64,000 nt of DNA, from the NCBI GenBank assembly GCA_938015445.1, contig CALLPE010000006.1, positions 75,001 to 139,000 on the forward strand. Direction: 5' to 3'. Numbering within the stretch: position 1 is the first letter of the stretch; each line of letters starts with the position of its first letter. This stretch comes from an uncultured Pirellulales bacterium (lineage in GTDB: Bacteria > Planctomycetota > Planctomycetia > Pirellulales > Thermoguttaceae). A program made the position numbers and the translations under genes. The notes below the pieces were generated by a model that did not search any database, was not told where the DNA came from, and saw only the letters and a program-made list of their open reading frames with translations. This document shows positions 45,121 through 53,819 of the stretch, one piece after another.

Positions 45121-45720
45121 TGCAAACTCCTTCGCTTGTCAAACGCATCTAGAAGCCAAACGCGCCCCGCAATCACTACAAAGAAACGCTATTTTAGTTG
45201 CTCGATTACGACAGGAAAAGGGGGCGGCACACAGGTGTCGGCCACCAAAAAATATCCAGAATTTTGAAACCATTAGGAATTTCCCCCGGAAGGTCCCGAA
45301 AGCCGGAACAGCCGGCGTGGACTACTGACTTTCACAATTACTGGCAACGTTTGGGCTGCCAAGCGGTTGCAGCCACAGCGGGGCGGAACAAGCCTCCGCC
45401 CGATCGCAGATGATGCACCGCGTACCCCTACTTCCTTTTGCCGGTAATGATGTCTACTGATTAGTGGCAAGCCGGTCGACGGCTGCGGGCCGAACGGGCA
45501 AACCGCCCGCGATGCGCTCCCGGTCTATCGAAGCCTCCGGGAATGCTTCCCGCGCATGGCTCAGCTCGACGCTCATAGGGGCGTATGGGGCCAGACCCGA
45601 CGGACACTTACGGCCAACGCGGTTTTTTCAGTTGCAAACCGTGCTGTATCCGCAATAATTGTGTCGAAGTCCTGCCACACAGTTCCCGCAATAGTCCCGT
45701 CGAACTCGGAGGTATCAGAA
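45121..45720. other. Divergent intergenic region with a perfect palindrome
   Basis: 600 bp between acs (minus) and the HzsA-related gene (plus). It holds the palindrome at 45381-45401 and a GC-rich inverted patch (GGGCAAACCGCCC near 45498). No gene is supported. Confidence 0.5.
45381..45401. repeat. Perfect palindrome with ACAAGCC loop
   Basis: GGGCGGA and TCCGCCC pair fully around the loop ACAAGCC. It lies between divergent genes, so it is not a simple terminator. The same GGA-CAAGCC-TCC core occurs at 25895-25916. Confidence 0.55.
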
Positions 45721-48486
45721 GTGCCCATGTGCTTTGCAGTGCGCTTTGGAACGTTGGCGTGGGCGGCCATTGGGCTGGGCTGTCTTGCTTTGTGCGCTCC
45801 GGCCGAGGCAGCACTGGAGAATGCCGCTCCAGCGACTAGCGAGTTGCCGTCAAGCATCGCCGGATTGGCACAGTTCCTGCAAACGCCCGCCGGCTCCAGT
45901 ATGAAGAAAGAGTGGCAATCCCAACACGCAGCATTGCAGCGCGACCTGGGGAACCGGGGACACTTTGCGCGGGTGGCCAAAGAGGCATTTCGCCGCGAGG
46001 CACTGATACTCGACAGCGATCGTGACCCGACCGATGTAGTGCTCCGCCGCACTGCCGCGCTGATGAAGGATTTGAAGCGGATGCTGGGCGTCGGCTATCG
46101 ACCCGCCGAGGGCCACGAGCAGCGTATCGCCCGACTGTTGGCGCTGGAGCAGCAACTTGCCGCTTTGCAGGCCGCTGCTACAACGGTCGAACCCAAACAG
46201 ACCGCGCAGCGGTACGCATTGTTCGAAGCCGCTTGCTACTTGCGCCGTCAGATCGCCTTCTGCAATCCGCTGCTGGACTTTAGCGATATAGTGTTCATCA
46301 AGCGCCATCGGCCCTTGTACAATCACATGTGCGATCAGTATTACGGCATGGCGGCGCGGCCGGGCGGCGGGCTGTACGTGCTGCACGACGCATTCGGCCC
46401 CAATCCTCGCGTGCGCGACGTGCTGGCCGATTCGGTCGTGCAAAACGGGCGGCTGCGTGGGCAGAAGCTCTCCGGCGGCCCGGTCAACTCGCCGGTCATG
46501 CGCTTCGACGGCGTAGGCAACCTGCACGGGCCGCAGCACGAAGGCGGGGCGTTTCTGTCCCCGGACCTGTCTTATGACGCCAAGACCCTACTGTTCGCTT
46601 ACGTCGAATGTCGCGGCGATCAGCGTCATCGGCATCACACCGATCCTACCCGCGGTCACTGGGACGAGGGACGCTGTTATCACATCTTCCGCGTGAATGT
46701 CGATGGCAGCGACCTCCGCCAGTTGACCGACGGCACCTGGAACGATTTCGATCCCTGCTGGCTACCCAACGGACGGATCGCATTTATCAGTGAGCGGCGG
46801 GGCGGATATTTGCGCTGCGGTCGGGTATGTCCCACTTATACGCTGTACGATATGGCCGCCGACGGCAGCGACATCACCGCCCTAAGCGTCCACGAAACCA
46901 ACGAGTGGCACCCAAGCGTCGCCCACGACGGCCGGATCATCTACACCCGCTGGGATTACGTGGACCGCCACGGTGTCACGGCTCACATGCCGTGGATCAC
47001 CACGCTAGACGGCCGCGACAGCCGGGCGCTGCACGGCAACTTCGCGCCGCGGCACTTGCGTCCCGATATGGAGCTGAGTTGCCGCGCCATTCCCGGCTCG
47101 CACAAGTACGTGGCCACCGCCGCACCGCATCACGGCCAAGCCTACGGCTCGCTGATAATAATCGACCCACACGTGCCCGACGACGACGCAATGGGACCGG
47201 TCCGCCGTCTCACCCCCGAAGTTGGCTTTCCCGAAAGCCAAGGCGGCGCGCAGATTTACGGCACGCCTTGGCCCCTGGCCGAAGACTACTACTTGTGCGT
47301 GTACGACCCGCAAGTCGCCGGCGGCACGATGGAAGGCCGCGGATATTATCGGGGCGATTACGGCATCTATCTGGTAGACAGTTTCGGCAACAAGGAACTG
47401 CTCTATCGGGACCCGGAGATCGGCTGCCTCAGTCCCATTCCCCTGCGGCCCCGTCCGGTGCCGCCGGTGATGCCCGAAATGCGACGTCGCACGCCGCTAA
47501 GCGACCCGGCACAGCGATATGCCTTGATAAATCGCGCGCGGCGCGCTGAACAGTCCAGCGCCGACGTTGCCGCGCCACCGGGCAACGGCTTGATTGTCGC
47601 GGCTGTGGCCGCCGAGAGCGTCGCTGTTCCCGAGAGCCGAACTCAACCCAGTAACTCGCCCGAAGGCACCGTGGTGGTAATCAACGTTTACGAAAGCCTG
47701 CGCCCTTGGCCCGCCGACACCAAGATCACTGGCTTGCGCGTCTTGCAGGTGTTACCGATGTCGGTGCCTTCGGGCGGGCCACCGCACGAGACGGGGTTGC
47801 GTGTAGCTTCGGCAGGCGATTCGGTGGTGCCAGTCCGCTATGTGTTGGGCACTGTCCCGGTCGAAGAAGACGGCAGCGCCCATTTTGTGTTGCCGGCGCA
47901 CAAGGAAGTGTTTTTTCAAGCGCTGGACCAGCGAGGGCTGGCGGTGCAGTCGATGCGTTCGGCAACCTATTTGCACGACAGCGAACGGTTGGTTTGCATC
48001 GGCTGCCACGAACCGAAGCATCAAGCGCCGCGGGTGACCGGACGCGTGCCGCTGGCCTTGCGCCGTGAACCGTCGCGGCTGAAGCCCGACGTGGACGGCT
48101 CCAACCCGTTGAGCTTCCCCCGCTTGGTGCAGCCGATACTCGACAAACACTGTGTGGACTGCCACCGCGAGAATTCCGACCGCGCCCCAAGCCTGGCCCG
48201 CGAGCCGATCGTCCGCAACTGGTATGCCTCGTACAACACGCTGGTCAAATATGGGTTTACCGACTACGGAGATTCATATCGCACGCAGCCAGGCCGTTTC
48301 GGTGCTCGGGCATCGTCGTTGTATCAGATGTTGGAAAACGGTCATCACGGCGTCGATTTGAGCAAAGAGGAACTGCACCGCATCGCCTTGTGGCTAGACT
48401 GCGTATCGATGTTCTACGGCGTGTACGAACGCGAGGGCGGACAGGCGCAACTGCGCGGCCAGATCGCCGAGCCGACCTTGGAATAA
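45721..48486 (+). CDS. Exported HzsA-related protein with two haem-binding motifs
   Basis: 921 aa. GTG 45721 is eight bases after GGAGG; an ATG two codons later is less well placed. A signal peptide covers about residues 1-30. The middle part is a PD40/TolB-like propeller with LSPDLSYDAKTLLFAYVE, FRVNVDGSDLRQLTDG, WLPNGRIAFISERRGG and HPSVAHDGRIIYTRWDY. The last third has CIGCH (residue 759) and CVDCH (residue 811), c-type haem sites. The order of parts is that of planctomycete proteins related to the alpha subunit of hydrazine synthase. HzsB/C partners are absent, so hydrazine synthesis is not implied. It is more likely an extracytoplasmic redox or substrate-binding protein. Confidence 0.85.
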   Translation: MPMCFAVRFGTLAWAAIGLGCLALCAPAEAALENAAPATSELPSSIAGLAQFLQTPAGSSMKKEWQSQHAALQRDLGNRGHFARVAKEAFRREALILDSDRDPTDVVLRRTAALMKDLKRMLGVGYRPAEGHEQRIARLLALEQQLAALQAAATTVEPKQTAQRYALFEAACYLRRQIAFCNPLLDFSDIVFIKRHRPLYNHMCDQYYGMAARPGGGLYVLHDAFGPNPRVRDVLADSVVQNGRLRGQKLSGGPVNSPVMRFDGVGNLHGPQHEGGAFLSPDLSYDAKTLLFAYVECRGDQRHRHHTDPTRGHWDEGRCYHIFRVNVDGSDLRQLTDGTWNDFDPCWLPNGRIAFISERRGGYLRCGRVCPTYTLYDMAADGSDITALSVHETNEWHPSVAHDGRIIYTRWDYVDRHGVTAHMPWITTLDGRDSRALHGNFAPRHLRPDMELSCRAIPGSHKYVATAAPHHGQAYGSLIIIDPHVPDDDAMGPVRRLTPEVGFPESQGGAQIYGTPWPLAEDYYLCVYDPQVAGGTMEGRGYYRGDYGIYLVDSFGNKELLYRDPEIGCLSPIPLRPRPVPPVMPEMRRRTPLSDPAQRYALINRARRAEQSSADVAAPPGNGLIVAAVAAESVAVPESRTQPSNSPEGTVVVINVYESLRPWPADTKITGLRVLQVLPMSVPSGGPPHETGLRVASAGDSVVPVRYVLGTVPVEEDGSAHFVLPAHKEVFFQALDQRGLAVQSMRSATYLHDSERLVCIGCHEPKHQAPRVTGRVPLALRREPSRLKPDVDGSNPLSFPRLVQPILDKHCVDCHRENSDRAPSLAREPIVRNWYASYNTLVKYGFTDYGDSYRTQPGRFGARASSLYQMLENGHHGVDLSKEELHRIALWLDCVSMFYGVYEREGGQAQLRGQIAEPTLE

Positions 48487-48556
48487 GGCGTATTTGTTGC
48501 CAAACGGCACGCGCGCCAGGGTCAACAATCAGTTACGCGCGTCCGCAGCATCAAGG

Positions 48557-48584
48557 CGTTTCAGCACCGTCGTTTCAGCATCGC
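48557..48584 (+). repeat. 14-bp tandem duplication
   Basis: CGTTTCAGCAYCG occurs at 48557 and 48571, between the HzsA-related gene and the phosphodiester glycosidase gene. Confidence 0.75.
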
Positions 48585-48655
48585 GCTAAACAGTTGCCGC
48601 GGCGGTACTGCTCGGCCCGGCAAGGCTGTAGTCAACATATACCGCACGACCGAGC

Positions 48656-49570
48656 TTAATTGGTTTGCGATTTTGCATTGTCGGCCGGTTGCAGTTTCTC
48701 GGCGTACACGCCCAAATGGCTTCCTACGACCCGCTCCGTGCCGGGCACTCCGGCATGGATAGGGCGATTCAGCACGCGCGGCTGGCCTTGCTGATCCTGG
48801 ATTACCAGCGTAGTAGAACCGCCGCCGTCGAGATTGATGCCCGCGCTGCACCCCAGGGCTTTCAACCACTGTCCGACCTCGGCGGTCGTCGCGCCTTCGC
48901 TGTAACCTTTCTGTCTGCCGTCGATGACCAACAACACCATCGTTTTTCCGTCGGCCGAGACGCCAGCGGCGGTACGCGGATGCAGACTGTCGTCGCCCGG
49001 AATCGCCTTGCCCTCGCGCAAAACTACGCCGAACCCGCCGATTGCGGTTTCCACTTCGCTCAAGTCCACAGCCTCTGGGGCGATAATGACCTGCTTTGCG
49101 CCGGTAATCAGCAAAGCAGGCAGCTTTTCTTCCCAGGGGGATACCAACCGGTTCCGGCTGACGTGAACGCCGAGCAGATCTTGTGGCGTGCCTTCTAACG
49201 TAGCCACTGGCGAAAACGGCCCGGCGTTAATCGCCACTTGCAGCCCGTACTTCTTCAAGAACGTCGATGTCTTCAGTGCCGTGGTTTCGCCGGGCAGATC
49301 GCCGTTGCCGGGCGTGGCCAAAAAGCTGAGCCCCGCGGCATCCAACCGGATGCGCACAGCGTAAGCCCTGATTGGCCGGGGCGAGCTGGTCTCCAGGCTG
49401 GCTATTGATACGCCGCGGAAAACTTCCTCCCATTGCGCTGCGTTGCGCAAAGGCGACTCGGCGCCAAAAGCAAACCCGAGCACCTGTGCGATACACACCA
49501 GCGCCGGCAACGCGCAGCGAAACAGCACTCGTGCTCGATGCTCAACAGAAGCCCTCTTATCGATTGTCAT
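48656..49570 (-). CDS. Exported phosphodiester glycosidase (NAGPA) family protein
   Basis: 304 aa. A signal peptide runs to about residue 36. The catalytic fold shows INAGPFSPVATLEGTPQDLLG, VLREGKAIPGDD, RTAAGVSADGKTMVLLVIDG and the hallmark GINLDGGGSTTLVIQ. The family includes the enzyme that uncovers GlcNAc-1-phospho-mannose and bacterial proteins thought to act on cell-wall or exopolysaccharide phosphodiesters. AGGAG six bases before ATG 49570 sets the start. Three 26-bp repeats, each with TACAAT on the coding strand, lie 39-116 bases upstream and may contain its promoter. Confidence 0.9.
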   Translation of the reverse strand: MTIDKRASVEHRARVLFRCALPALVCIAQVLGFAFGAESPLRNAAQWEEVFRGVSIASLETSSPRPIRAYAVRIRLDAAGLSFLATPGNGDLPGETTALKTSTFLKKYGLQVAINAGPFSPVATLEGTPQDLLGVHVSRNRLVSPWEEKLPALLITGAKQVIIAPEAVDLSEVETAIGGFGVVLREGKAIPGDDSLHPRTAAGVSADGKTMVLLVIDGRQKGYSEGATTAEVGQWLKALGCSAGINLDGGGSTTLVIQDQQGQPRVLNRPIHAGVPGTERVVGSHLGVYAEKLQPADNAKSQTN

Positions 49571-49608
49571 TGTCTGCTCCTGGATTTGTGGTGCATCGCT
49601 TGTGCCAT

Positions 49609-49686
49609 ATTGTATCTCGGTAAGCTACGCCCTGATTGTATCTTGGTAAGCTACGCACTGATTGTATCTCGGTAAGCTACGTCCTG
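49609..49686 (-). repeat. Three 26-bp tandem repeats in the leader of the NAGPA gene
   Basis: Units 49609-49634, 49635-49660 and 49661-49686 begin ATTGTATCTYGGTAAGCTAC and differ at only a few positions. On the gene's coding strand each unit carries GATACAAT, which resembles a -10 box, at constant spacing. Confidence 0.93.
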
Positions 49687-49967
49687 ATCGCGGGCAACAA
49701 AGGTGCCCCCAAGACCTTCTGGCGCAGTTGCGTGCTACCCGATGTTTCGCCCATCGACAGGCAGTTCACAGCGCAACGACAGCAGGCGGGAACGTACCGG
49801 GCAGTACCAGTGCGGCGATTCGCGGCGCTGCCGCATTTCACACGCCCTTGCGTTAGCTAAAGCCAATTTTGCTGCCGTCAGAGTAAAGACTTGTTCCGCC
49901 CCCGGTTATTACGGTCTTTGGGCGGCGGCAGAACCTACGACAGCTTGCCCCCAGTGCGACCGCAAGG
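49687..49967. other. Intergenic region, nothing recognised
   Basis: 281 bp right of the 26-bp repeats, before the end of the amidohydrolase gene. Overlapping short open frames have no support. Confidence 0.4.
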
Positions 49968-51413
49968 CTAGAGCCACGGTGCGGCGCTGAGCGTCCTATG
50001 CTTTTCTTCCAACTGGAACACCCTGCGTGCGTTGCCGTGCATGATCGGATCGACTAGCTGCATGGCATCGGCGAGCGTCAGCCAGCCTTCTTCGACCAGC
50101 TCGCTCAGCGCCAGGGCGATTCCGTGCCTGGCGATCACTGCGTGTCCCAACACTGGTTCGACAAACAGATAATCGCCGCCGAAGGTAAAGATTTTGTTGG
50201 CCGGCGCAGTAACCAGGTACTTTTTGAGAAAGTCCTTGGCCGCTACCGGATTGATGATCCACGCCCAGCACATATCCACGTAAGCGTTGGTGTATTGCTT
50301 GGCCACGGCCAGCAATTCTTCGTAATACGGATAACAGATGTGCATGAAGACGAACCGCGTGTCTGGGGACGCGCGGCACAGCTCGCAGGCGGAACCAGGG
50401 TTGTTGATCAGTCGGGCCAGCGGCATTCGGTTTTGCCCAGCGTAATAGCCGGTGTGAAGCTTCACCGGCAGACCGTGCTCTGTGGCCTTGCGGACAGCAT
50501 ACCAGAAGAGGTGATCTTCCAGGGCCTTTTGGTCGTCGGGGCCGATGGGCTCGTCGTTCAATTTCCGACGGAAGACTGCGGCAACCTTTTCGGCAGGCAC
50601 CTGCTGGTAGTCGATGTCTCGGCGATAGGCGTCCTGCGACTTCACGGCCACCGCGTAGCGCGCGTATTGGTCGAACCACCAGTCGATTACCTTGTGCCAG
50701 TCATCGAGAGCGGACACTTTGATGCCGGTAGGTTCGCCGAACCTCGACAAATTGGGCCCGGCAAACATGCCGACGATGCTGATGTCTTGCATCAGGAAGG
50801 TCGGCATCTTCGACCGATGAAACGGGGTTCGCAAGCAGTTGACCTGGCAGGATTCGATGCGTCCGAGTTCCTGAAGGACACGATGGTAAAAGCCGGGGCG
50901 GCGGGTCGTTTCGTAGCCTTGCTGCACTTTCTCGACTGTGGCGGCCGAGAGTTCCTCGACGCCGTAAAGCTCCCGGATGGAGATTCGCACTGCCTGGCCG
51001 TAGGCCGTGTTCTTTACCGCCGGCCAGTGTGGCGCCAGCAGCCTCCACTTCTCGGCCGGGGCGACGCCCTTGCTGAAGAATTTCTGGTGGGCATCTGTGG
51101 GCATTCCCGCAGACAGCAGATCAGAAGCCAAATAACCCGACAGAACCACCGTCCAATCATCCGGTCCGGCGAACTTGCCGTCGGCCGACAAGCGGTCCTG
51201 TTCGTCGTCTATGTGCTCATGGGTGTCGATGAGCGGTGTGTTCCAGACTTTGGCGAAGATTTGTCTGCGCAGGTCGGTTGGTTGTTTCGGCGGCTCGGCG
51301 GCTGATGGCATGGCATAAGTGCTTCCCCCGGCCGCGGCCGATACAGCCGCCGCCCCCATCAGCCCCATGGCCTTCAGGCTGGAGCGTCTGGAAAGTCGAT
51401 TGTCAGCGCTCAT
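49968..51413 (-). CDS. Exported amidohydrolase-family protein
   Basis: 481 aa. The N-terminus (NRLSRRSSLKAMGLMGAAA) is a twin-arginine signal. The mature protein is a metal-dependent TIM-barrel hydrolase with NTPLIDTHEHIDDEQDRL (first metal ligands HxH), VKLHTGYYAGQNR (barrel His), DTRFVFMHICYPYYEELL (another His) and KIFTFGGDYLFVEPV (Asp). The set matches the amidohydrolase-2 and uronate-isomerase-like group, members of which are decarboxylases, lactonases or isomerases. A role in uronic acid or lactone metabolism would fit the nearby glycan enzymes but is only a guess. AGGAGG five bases before ATG 51413 gives a firm start. Confidence 0.88.
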   Translation of the reverse strand: MSADNRLSRRSSLKAMGLMGAAAVSAAAGGSTYAMPSAAEPPKQPTDLRRQIFAKVWNTPLIDTHEHIDDEQDRLSADGKFAGPDDWTVVLSGYLASDLLSAGMPTDAHQKFFSKGVAPAEKWRLLAPHWPAVKNTAYGQAVRISIRELYGVEELSAATVEKVQQGYETTRRPGFYHRVLQELGRIESCQVNCLRTPFHRSKMPTFLMQDISIVGMFAGPNLSRFGEPTGIKVSALDDWHKVIDWWFDQYARYAVAVKSQDAYRRDIDYQQVPAEKVAAVFRRKLNDEPIGPDDQKALEDHLFWYAVRKATEHGLPVKLHTGYYAGQNRMPLARLINNPGSACELCRASPDTRFVFMHICYPYYEELLAVAKQYTNAYVDMCWAWIINPVAAKDFLKKYLVTAPANKIFTFGGDYLFVEPVLGHAVIARHGIALALSELVEEGWLTLADAMQLVDPIMHGNARRVFQLEEKHRTLSAAPWL

Positions 51414-51826
51414 GGCACCCTCCTGTGAATGGTAGATACGGGGGGGCGAAAATGCTCATTGCGAACTTCTCGAACCACCGCCGTGCACGGCGCGCGTTCT
51501 CTTGGCGGGCCCAGGCCCACACACCACCCAACAGATAATCGTCAACTCGCAAATGCCGGGCTGCCTCGTCAATCGCCCGCAAGCACGAGAATTTAGCCAG
51601 AACTTTTGAGTTTGCTGGGCAACCGATTGGTCTCTATCGGGCTACCGCACATGCATATTTCGGCTGTGGCGACAACGGAGCTGGACAGCGCTGGCCACTG
51701 GCACGCAAGCCGAATCCAGCGGTTATTCTGTCTTTGAGTCTGTTCCAAAAAACTTGATACACCGTCAGCTAAGTCGCGCCGCGGGGGGCGGCGATAATCG
51801 CTGGCTTTGTTGCGCGGTGCTGTTGC
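51414..51826. other. Intergenic region, nothing recognised
   Basis: 413 bp between the start of the amidohydrolase gene and the end of the second FG-GAP gene, both on the minus strand. It must hold the amidohydrolase promoter. No gene or clear repeat seen. Confidence 0.4.
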
Positions 51827-53125
51827 TCAGCGGCGGCTCGGTTGGCTTTCCATCAACATGTTCCGCAAATACACGTGCAGATCGCCGTTCCACGGCTTGG
51901 AGCAAATGTCGATGTCGCCGTCGCCGTCCACATCGGCTGCTACGGCTTCGTGGCATTCAGGACCTTCCAGAATTATGTGCTGTTTCCAGGTTCGGCCTTT
52001 ACCGTCGAGGTTCTCCCAGATGAACCAGCGACGCTTTCCGCCCGGGCCGGTGCCGCCCAGTGGACCCTCCCCGGAGAATACGTCCAGATCGCCATCGGCG
52101 TCGAAATCGGCCACCGCTAAGCTATGCATGTCGCCCACACCGGTGGCGATTTCATGGCGGAGCCAGGTTCGGCCTTTGCCGTCGCGGTTTTCGAACCAGT
52201 GGACGCGGCGGTCTGGCAGCTCGCTGTCGCAATCGCACATCACCACGTCGTTGCGGCCGTCGTTGTTCAGGTCGCAAATCCACGCCTTGGTAGTGTGCGG
52301 GAAACGTCCGCTGTGGCCGCCGGGGATGTTTTCGTGCCATTGCCAGCGGAGGCCTTTGCCGTCGAGATTCTCGAACCAGCCGGTGGAGCGGACGATGTCC
52401 AGGTCGCCGTCGCCGTCCAGGTCGCCCACGCCGCGCGGTGCGATGCCGCCGTGCACGCCCGGCCCCACTTCACGTGCTTGCCACTTCTGCGTCGGGTCTT
52501 GGGGAATCTTGTACCAAAACAAGCCGGCCCGGTCGGACATCATCACTACGTCCAGTTTGCCGTCGCCGTCGATGTCGGCGGCCACGTTGTCGTGCGAGCC
52601 GGCAATGGCGCCGTTTTCATAACGGGACCATGGTTTGCGGGCCGGGTCGCCGGGATTGCGAAACCACGTGTTGCCAGACACTTGGTCGATCCAGCCGTCG
52701 CCATCCACGTCGAAGGCCACTCCGCCGACCTCGGTGCCCACGCGGTCACCGATTTGGTGGCGCACCCAGCGGTCGGGCGCCTCGTAACGGAACCACCACA
52801 CCTGTCCCCGGCTGCAACCTACGACCCAATCGAGCTTGCCATCTTTGTCGATGTCCACCAGCGAAGTCTGGCCCATTTGGTTGCCGATCTTATCGATCTG
52901 GTATTGCTGGAACTTGGGGAACCCGGCCCCCACCGCTGGACGCGGCGCCGGCGCTCCAGCGCTAGCTTGTGGGTTGAACTTGGGGAACTCCGCCCCAACT
53001 GCTGGATAAACCAGCAGGGCCGTTGCCGCTGCGCAAATGGCCACGTATAAGCGTACCGCCACCGTTGCGCTGCGGTCGATACGAAGAAGTTGCCATCGCA
53101 GCCAACCACTCAGTGGAACGCGCAT
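51827..53125 (-). CDS. Exported FG-GAP/VCBS repeat protein, second copy
   Basis: 432 aa. A signal peptide lies at about residues 15-45. FG-GAP calcium loops are DIDKDGKLDWV, DVDGDGWIDQV, DIDGDGKLDVV, DLDGDGDLDIV, DLNNDGRNDVV, DFDADGDLDVF and DVDGDGDIDIC, enough for a seven-bladed propeller. The segment after the signal holds a repeated AVGAxFPKF peptide. The start is ATG 53125 with GGAG eight bases before. It is 71 bases downstream of a Nudix gene and with the NIPSNAP gene probably forms one transcript. Function: likely extracellular binding; unknown ligand. Confidence 0.9.
   Translation of the reverse strand: MRVPLSGWLRWQLLRIDRSATVAVRLYVAICAAATALLVYPAVGAEFPKFNPQASAGAPAPRPAVGAGFPKFQQYQIDKIGNQMGQTSLVDIDKDGKLDWVVGCSRGQVWWFRYEAPDRWVRHQIGDRVGTEVGGVAFDVDGDGWIDQVSGNTWFRNPGDPARKPWSRYENGAIAGSHDNVAADIDGDGKLDVVMMSDRAGLFWYKIPQDPTQKWQAREVGPGVHGGIAPRGVGDLDGDGDLDIVRSTGWFENLDGKGLRWQWHENIPGGHSGRFPHTTKAWICDLNNDGRNDVVMCDCDSELPDRRVHWFENRDGKGRTWLRHEIATGVGDMHSLAVADFDADGDLDVFSGEGPLGGTGPGGKRRWFIWENLDGKGRTWKQHIILEGPECHEAVAADVDGDGDIDICSKPWNGDLHVYLRNMLMESQPSRR
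52908..53006 (-). repeat. Direct repeat within the FG-GAP coding sequence
   Basis: A block of about 33 bases beginning near 52908 recurs 66 bases later near 52974; both contain GAACTTGGGGAAC. The spacing is 22 codons, so both copies encode PAVGAxFPKF in frame just after the signal peptide. Confidence 0.8.
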
Positions 53126-53196
53126 GGCCGTTTCTCCCCACAACACAACAAACACACCAACTGCCGAAAACAACCAAGACCGCACGGATATCGCTT

Positions 53197-53769
53197 CTAG
53201 CCGCGTCGCTCGGGCTGTGCCGCGGTCGCCCCGGCGCAAACTACCCCCATGAAAGCGAATGCGTTTATCACCATGGCATTGACGATCTGTTCGCGGCGGA
53301 TCAGCTCTGGCACGTCGGCCAGCGGGCAGAGCACCACTTCGATGCGTTCGAACTCCTCGGGCCGCGGCTGCTCGAGCAATCGGCACTCGTCCGCTAGGAA
53401 CATGTAGCACCAATTGCCCTGGATGGCCGGATTGGGACTTATGCGCCCCAACAGACGCACGCGCTGCGCCACATAACCGGTTTCTTCCTGCAACTCGCGC
53501 AAGGCAGCTTGTTCGGGCGTTTCGCCCCGATCGACCATGCCGCCGGGGATTTCCAGCGTGTGGCAGCGGATGCCGTGACGGAACTGCCGGATCAGCACCA
53601 CCTGGCCTTCGGCGGTCAGCGGGACGATGTTCACCCAATCGGGCGCGTCGAGCACCACGAAATCGCGCTCCAGCCCCTCCGGCTCCAGGCGGTACCGGTC
53701 GTAGCGGATGCGGAATATGCGGTGCTCAGCCACCTGGCGACTATCCAACAACTGCCAGTGCGCCGACAC
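53197..53769 (-). CDS. Nudix hydrolase, ADP-ribose pyrophosphatase type
   Basis: 190 aa. The full Nudix box is GGMVDRGETPEQAALRELQE followed by ETGY, with all the metal-binding Glu residues. Before it are LDAPDWVNIVPLTAEGQVVL and RQFRHGIRCHTLEIPGG, the pattern of NudF-type ADP-sugar pyrophosphatases. It hydrolyses ADP-ribose or a related nucleotide sugar in the cytoplasm. The start is GTG 53769 with a weak GAGGG site. It lies 50 bases after the NIPSNAP gene and 71 before the FG-GAP gene, all on the minus strand. Confidence 0.93.
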   Translation of the reverse strand: MSAHWQLLDSRQVAEHRIFRIRYDRYRLEPEGLERDFVVLDAPDWVNIVPLTAEGQVVLIRQFRHGIRCHTLEIPGGMVDRGETPEQAALRELQEETGYVAQRVRLLGRISPNPAIQGNWCYMFLADECRLLEQPRPEEFERIEVVLCPLADVPELIRREQIVNAMVINAFAFMGVVCAGATAAQPERRG

Positions 53770-53819
53770 GCCGATGGTTCCCTCGTTTCTTCGAGCTTTG
53801 AGGGCGTCACGCGCAGCGC

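Noticed and set aside
49609-49686. Possible CRISPR array
   Set aside because: The units are directly adjacent with no spacers, and no cas gene is present.
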